Origin: Glomus cerebriforme
Lineage: Eukaryota > Glomeromycota > Glomeromycetes > Glomerales > Glomeraceae
Assembly: GCA_003550305.1 (NCBI GenBank)
Contig: QKYT01000013.1
Span: forward strand, 264,270 to 328,269
DNA length: 64,000 nucleotides
Direction of reading: 5' to 3'
This document shows positions 60,061 through 64,000 of this stretch, piece after piece. Position 1 is the stretch's first letter. Every line of letters begins with the position of its first letter. The notes beneath the pieces are model-generated. The model was given only the letters and a program-made list of their open reading frames with translations. It did no database searches and had not been told where the DNA came from. The position numbers and the translations under genes were made by a program.

Positions 60061-60351
60061 CAAAACCATTTTCATAATCGGCCTAGACCCTAAAAGGTCA
60101 TCGGACCTCAGGGACTGGCCACCAAGCTCTGCCAAAAGCTAATCTAACAAAAGATCTAGTTTTTATAATTAGCTAAAGCTATAAGTAAAGTAGTTTTGAT
60201 TGGAAATGAAAAAATTCCTATTTAACATTAATGGTCGGATGATCGTTATTTTATTAAATATACCACCATTATATTTAAATTACCGATCTTTTATCTATGG
60301 TGTAAACATAAACTGCACAATTTAAAATTTTCCATATAACAAAATAAGATC
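60060..60351. other. Spacer with a GC-richer block, 3' of the F-box-like gene
   Basis: 60075-60140 contains GGCCTAGACCCTAAAAGGTC and 'CCTCAGGGACTGGCCACCAA', clearly richer in G and C than its surroundings. It could be the end of a small retroposed element (an AATAAAAGAC word lies just before it) or an RNA-derived sequence. I cannot identify it. Confidence 0.3.
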
Positions 60352-61449
60352 TCAATGAATTTTGTTAAGTTTTTGTATCCACATGTCAATTTCTTTATCT
60401 CTTTCAGAAGATTCAAAAGAAATTTCCTGAAGTTTTGGTAATTTTGCATTAAATAAAGGCCTTAATATTTTAGTTGACAGATTTTTACATCCACAAAAAA
60501 TCAGACGCTGTAATTTCTCACAGCTAGCTATTACTTCTAAAGATTCACAATCTTTGAAATCAGAATTAATAAATTCTATCATCCTCAACGATTGCATTTG
60601 AGTTTTAAAAGATGGAAGGATAATTTTGAAATATTTAATGAACTTTTCAATTACCAAGACTTCTAATGACTTTTGTTTATCAATTAAATCAGCATAATAT
60701 GTTGCATCCCTCTCACAAATTATACTCCCTTTTTTAGATTTTTCAGCATGCATCACTATATGTAAATGTCGCTAAATGAAAAGAAAATCAGATATTAAGT
60801 TAAAAAAAAAACAATAAATAAACTAATTTCAACTCACAACACTTTGACATTGTTCAATAAGTAGTGGTAAAAATCTTGCATCCAATACATTGCAATCAAG
60901 ATAAATTTTTTTCACTGGTTTTATCAAAGGTCGAATTTTTTGATCTACAATATGCATGAACTCATTATCCCAATCACCACGTCGATCATGATTCTTAAGT
61001 TCCAATGATTGTAGAACAAGGTCTCTTTTTGCAAGAATTTCAAGTAAAGCTGGTAACATTATACCAAATAAGTCGTTTTTCTTATAGACTCCATCATTAC
61101 ATCCTAAATGAAATAATGAGGATATAAGACCGTCATAATTCAAATTCTTGAGAAAAGAAATATAATCAAATGATGGTGATTTGACTTTTTTTGGAACTTC
61201 GATTCCTTTTTTTTCAAGACTGCGTCTCTCTTTTTTAGTTAGACAAGCCATATAAGTAGAAATTAATCCATCTAGTGACATTTTATTATCAAAAAAACTA
61301 AATGGATCCAACCAAAGGATTGGAATCGTCGTTCTGCACCAATATCTATTGACTAAAACACAATTGAAAAGATTAATTTTGCCCTCTTCTTTTGCATAAA
61401 GAAATTTAAATATTTCCGAAAGAATCTCGGGCGAAAATAACTCAGACAT
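60352..61449 (-). CDS. F-box-like protein of the Rhizophagus expanded type
   Basis: Two exons (60838-61449 and 60352-60771, 66-base GT-AG intron) give 343 aa. The N terminus MSELFSPEILSEIFKFL then NLFNCVLVNRYWCRTTIPILW is an F-box-like motif in the form seen in very large families of arbuscular-mycorrhizal fungi, where it is followed by LDPF. The rest has leucine-rich repeat-like strands, for example LVLQSLELKNH, VKKIYLDCNVLDARFLPLLI, LRMIEFINSDFKDCESLEVI and LQRLIFCGCKNLS. It probably acts as a substrate receptor of an SCF ubiquitin ligase, with substrate unknown. The frame is intact, so it may be expressed. It sits in a repeat-rich neighbourhood, typical for fast-copying families. Confidence 0.8.
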
Positions 61450-62465
61450 TGCACCCTATAAGATACGATAAATTTTTGAATTTATAATAATTAAAAATTA
61501 ATAATAAGTCCATTAATTTTTTTTTATAAAAGAGTGCTTCTTTAATAATAATCACAAAATTTATAATTTAAATAATAAAATGTTGCATTGTTGCAATGCA
61601 TATATCAAACAAAAATGGAAGAAATAAAGAAATATTATACCTCGTTTGCAGGAATAGAACATGCAAAAGAAATTCATGGAAGGGAATAAAACCTGAATTA
61701 TCACAAATATTTGTGCAATGTTAATCTGTTAATCTATCTAAATATATCATCAAAAATACCCGCTATACACGACAAACTCGTGACCATTTACAGTTTATAT
61801 CAGATATGTATTTTTTTTATCAATAAACTAATTTTTATCCCTTTAACTGTTAACTTGACCATTTGCGCAATTATTAGTAGAGTAATTGTTTGTTTTATAA
61901 AACTTGGTGCGTTATTTCTTTTGTATAAATTTTTTCAATATTACGTTTATTAGTTCCTTTTTAAATTTGTATTTGTGCCATATTCAATTGAAATGCGTAA
62001 AAATATAAAAAATGAATTTAAAACATCCAAATATTTATTTTCAATTTTATTTTTGCAATTTTTTTAGTCTCGGTCAAAATAAGTATATCTCGAATATCAA
62101 AGCGTAAACGCATATATTCGACATTGTAAACAGAACTTGCTCAATAACAAGTAAATTTAAGGTATATGTTATTATGTTATTATTCTGAATTATTGTTTTT
62201 TTTTTTATTTTTAAATTACTTCAATTTCAAAAATAATGTTTCTATTTAAATTAATTCATTTAGTTAATCAAAAATTTTTTATCGTTAAGGTAGTAATTAA
62301 TATTTAAAAATTTAATTTTTTTTTTTTTTTTTTAACCAATGAACCTTCAAAGATCTAAATTGTTCTTTACAGTTTGAAGGTTCTGTTATAAATGATTTTG
62401 AGTTCTGGATATTTGTTTTGAGATATATTTATATTGTCACACTGGTTAATAGAATAATTATTACT
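61450..62465. promoter_or_regulatory. Divergent intergenic region upstream of two genes
   Basis: About 1 kb between the F-box-like gene (-) and the AT-hook gene (+). It has a T-run at 62317-62332 followed by an ACCAATGAACC (CCAAT-type) word, and a short inverted GAACCTTCAAA / TTTGAAGGTTC pair at 62341-62383. The open stretch at 61711-61953 has poor codon composition and is not accepted. Confidence 0.4.
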
Positions 62466-64000
62466 ATGGGAAGACCGAGAACAAGATCATTAACGAAAGC
62501 TGGAATAGATCATAATGAGGATATTGGAGAGATTGAACAAACAGGAGAGATTGAGATTCCATTACTTCAACAGCATAAGCCGAATGTACAAACTCGACAA
62601 ACCAAATTGATTGGACAAACATCTCGGCAATCTAGTCAACAGCCTGAACATGGACAAAGTAAACAAAATCGAGTAATAAAAAGCGCGTCAATTGGTAGAC
62701 CAAGAAAATCTCAATCAAAAAAACGGTTGTCATCAATTAATAAATTAAAACATACGAAACAAAAAAGAAGTGGCGGACCAAATCAAAAGTCAAAATCGGT
62801 ACCAAATATAATAGATGATGATGAGGATGATGAGGATGAAATAATTGACATGGAAGAAGATTATGATAATGAAGGATATGATGATGACTATGATGATGAC
62901 GAAGATGAAGTTATATTTGAAGAAGTTGATGATCCGAGGGATAAGGACTATTCACCCAATGTAAATATAGGTTCTAGAACAAGTCGAGGGAAAATGGATT
63001 TTCATCGTACATCAGGAACAAGGTTACCTAATAAATTAGTATCATCGAAAAGGCAAAGTCCAATACGCCCTGAGATTCGAAATTTAATTCAAGGATCCCC
63101 CTCAAGTAGGAATATTCCAAATCTTATTGATCCTTCGATGATGCCATATAGTCCTAAAATTTCATTATCACAACATCAAGATCAATTACAATATCCTAAT
63201 TATGCACAAACTCATTCACAAGGAGAAAATACGAATGGATCAACTTCGTCACTTAGAATGGTGGCTCCGAAACCCATAAATCCTGTTGAAAAAATTATGC
63301 CACAAATAAATAATAATTGCATACCAGTGCGTCAAATTCCGCCTCCAAGAATTGTACCAATACCAACAGGTCGAAATGACGTGCAATCACAGCAGACACA
63401 TTCACGTCCAGAGATATCTCAACGTTGTGAAACTGAACCTAATCATAATTCAAAATTATCACCAAATAAGTCTCAAGGACGTCCTAATAGTCCCTCGCAA
63501 ATTAATCCTCATCGAACTGAAAATATTTCCTCACGTAATATTCAAGATCAATCTCCATCTGCTAACCATCAGCCTAATCAAGAACCGTTTATAGATGCTG
63601 CTGAATCAACTCAAAGTAATAACACATATAATACAGCACATATATCAGAACCACAAGAAACTGGAAGAACTTCATGTGATATATGTAATTCGACGGGATG
63701 TACGACTCAAAAGACAAGTACAACGATAACAATTAAAATGACTACAGTCACTGAGGCTGATCAGTATGGAAACATGACTACAAGGACGTTTGTAGAAACA
63801 GATATTTCACCTGTTACTGGTACAATAGAATCTACAGAACAGACTGAAATAACTGTTGAAACAAGTGAACATCCGCCTCGTTCGAATGTTGCCTCAACAA
63901 CTTCTGTCGTTACAGATCAAAATAGACCTAATGAGGCTTCATTACCCACTACACCTCAGGAACATCAGGAAAATCAAGAAACGGAGGTTCAAGAATCAGA
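62466..64000 (+). CDS. Long low-complexity protein with AT-hook motifs, partial
   Basis: An open frame of 511 codons begins with the ATG at 62466 and runs off the window with no stop, so the C terminus is missing. It starts MGRPRTRSLTKAG; GRPRTR and a second GRPRKSQSKKR (about residue 80) look like AT-hook DNA-binding motifs. Near residues 117-160 lies a very acidic run of Asp/Glu with Tyr (DDDEDDEDE, YDDDYDDDEDE). Then follow long Gln/Asn/Pro/Ser-rich segments, a small Cys cluster (SCDICNSTGCTTQK, about residue 405), and a Thr/Ser-rich part. The codon pattern is regular, which argues for a real gene. AT-hooks suggest a nuclear DNA-binding or chromatin-linked protein; nothing more specific can be said. 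No intron was found in the visible part. Confidence 0.75.
   Translation, partial: MGRPRTRSLTKAGIDHNEDIGEIEQTGEIEIPLLQQHKPNVQTRQTKLIGQTSRQSSQQPEHGQSKQNRVIKSASIGRPRKSQSKKRLSSINKLKHTKQKRSGGPNQKSKSVPNIIDDDEDDEDEIIDMEEDYDNEGYDDDYDDDEDEVIFEEVDDPRDKDYSPNVNIGSRTSRGKMDFHRTSGTRLPNKLVSSKRQSPIRPEIRNLIQGSPSSRNIPNLIDPSMMPYSPKISLSQHQDQLQYPNYAQTHSQGENTNGSTSSLRMVAPKPINPVEKIMPQINNNCIPVRQIPPPRIVPIPTGRNDVQSQQTHSRPEISQRCETEPNHNSKLSPNKSQGRPNSPSQINPHRTENISSRNIQDQSPSANHQPNQEPFIDAAESTQSNNTYNTAHISEPQETGRTSCDICNSTGCTTQKTSTTITIKMTTVTEADQYGNMTTRTFVETDISPVTGTIESTEQTEITVETSEHPPRSNVASTTSVVTDQNRPNEASLPTTPQEHQENQETEVQES

Noticed and set aside
61711..61953. 80-codon plus-strand frame between the last two genes
   Set aside because: It is rich in Ile, Leu, Phe and Tyr as expected from AT-rich DNA, with no family signal.

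Overview
The window is nuclear DNA of a filamentous, intron-rich fungus with a very AT-rich genome. The best fit is an arbuscular-mycorrhizal fungus of the Rhizophagus/Glomus type (Glomeromycotina). This rests on short GT-AG introns of about 60-300 bases in conserved genes, extreme AT content between genes, decayed MULE, hAT and Tc1/mariner copies, a Crinkler-like relic, and an F-box protein of the style expanded in these fungi. The species is an inference, not something the sequence proves.

Layout. Positions 1-13200 are repeat-rich and hold no intact gene: a poly-T-headed retroposon end, several inverted-repeat elements, a tandem array of exon-intron-like units, a 3.5 kb retroposed element flanked by a 14-base target duplication, and a dead MULE. 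A first gene island (13.2-22.0 kb) holds RIC8 (-), an F-box/LRR gene (+), uroporphyrinogen-III synthase (-), a small zinc-finger gene (-) with a 3-codon first exon, and a MED15-like KIX/Gln-rich gene (+). A second repeat block (22.3-41.0 kb) holds a dead hAT, a dead Tc1/mariner with both ends and TA duplication, a Crinkler-like relic (-), a possible Crypton-like relic and several non-autonomous elements. The second island (41.1-56.3 kb) holds an Asn-rich unknown protein (-), an assembly gap, a SUN-domain protein (-), spermidine synthase (+), pyruvate carboxylase (-) and ornithine decarboxylase (+). The last part (56.3-64 kb) holds a second copy of the retroposon end and of the exon-intron-like array, an F-box-like gene (-), and the start of a long low-complexity AT-hook protein (+) that runs off the window.

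How genes relate. Ornithine decarboxylase (ornithine to putrescine) and spermidine synthase (putrescine to spermidine) are consecutive polyamine enzymes, separated only by pyruvate carboxylase, the enzyme that refills oxaloacetate. I rebuilt exons by hand for the main genes; every spliced frame closed exactly: RIC8 537 aa, F-box/LRR 461, HEM4 283, zinc finger 79, MED15-like 336, spermidine synthase 298, pyruvate carboxylase 1175, ornithine decarboxylase 462, F-box-like 343.

Main points of interest: two copies, in opposite orientation, of a tandem repeat whose unit looks like a ~30-base microexon between intron ends; stop codons in the dead transposons that mostly fit Trp, Gln or Arg codons lost by C-to-T or G-to-A change; hairpins inside the second ornithine decarboxylase intron; and coding-like sequence running past the stop of the MED15-like gene.
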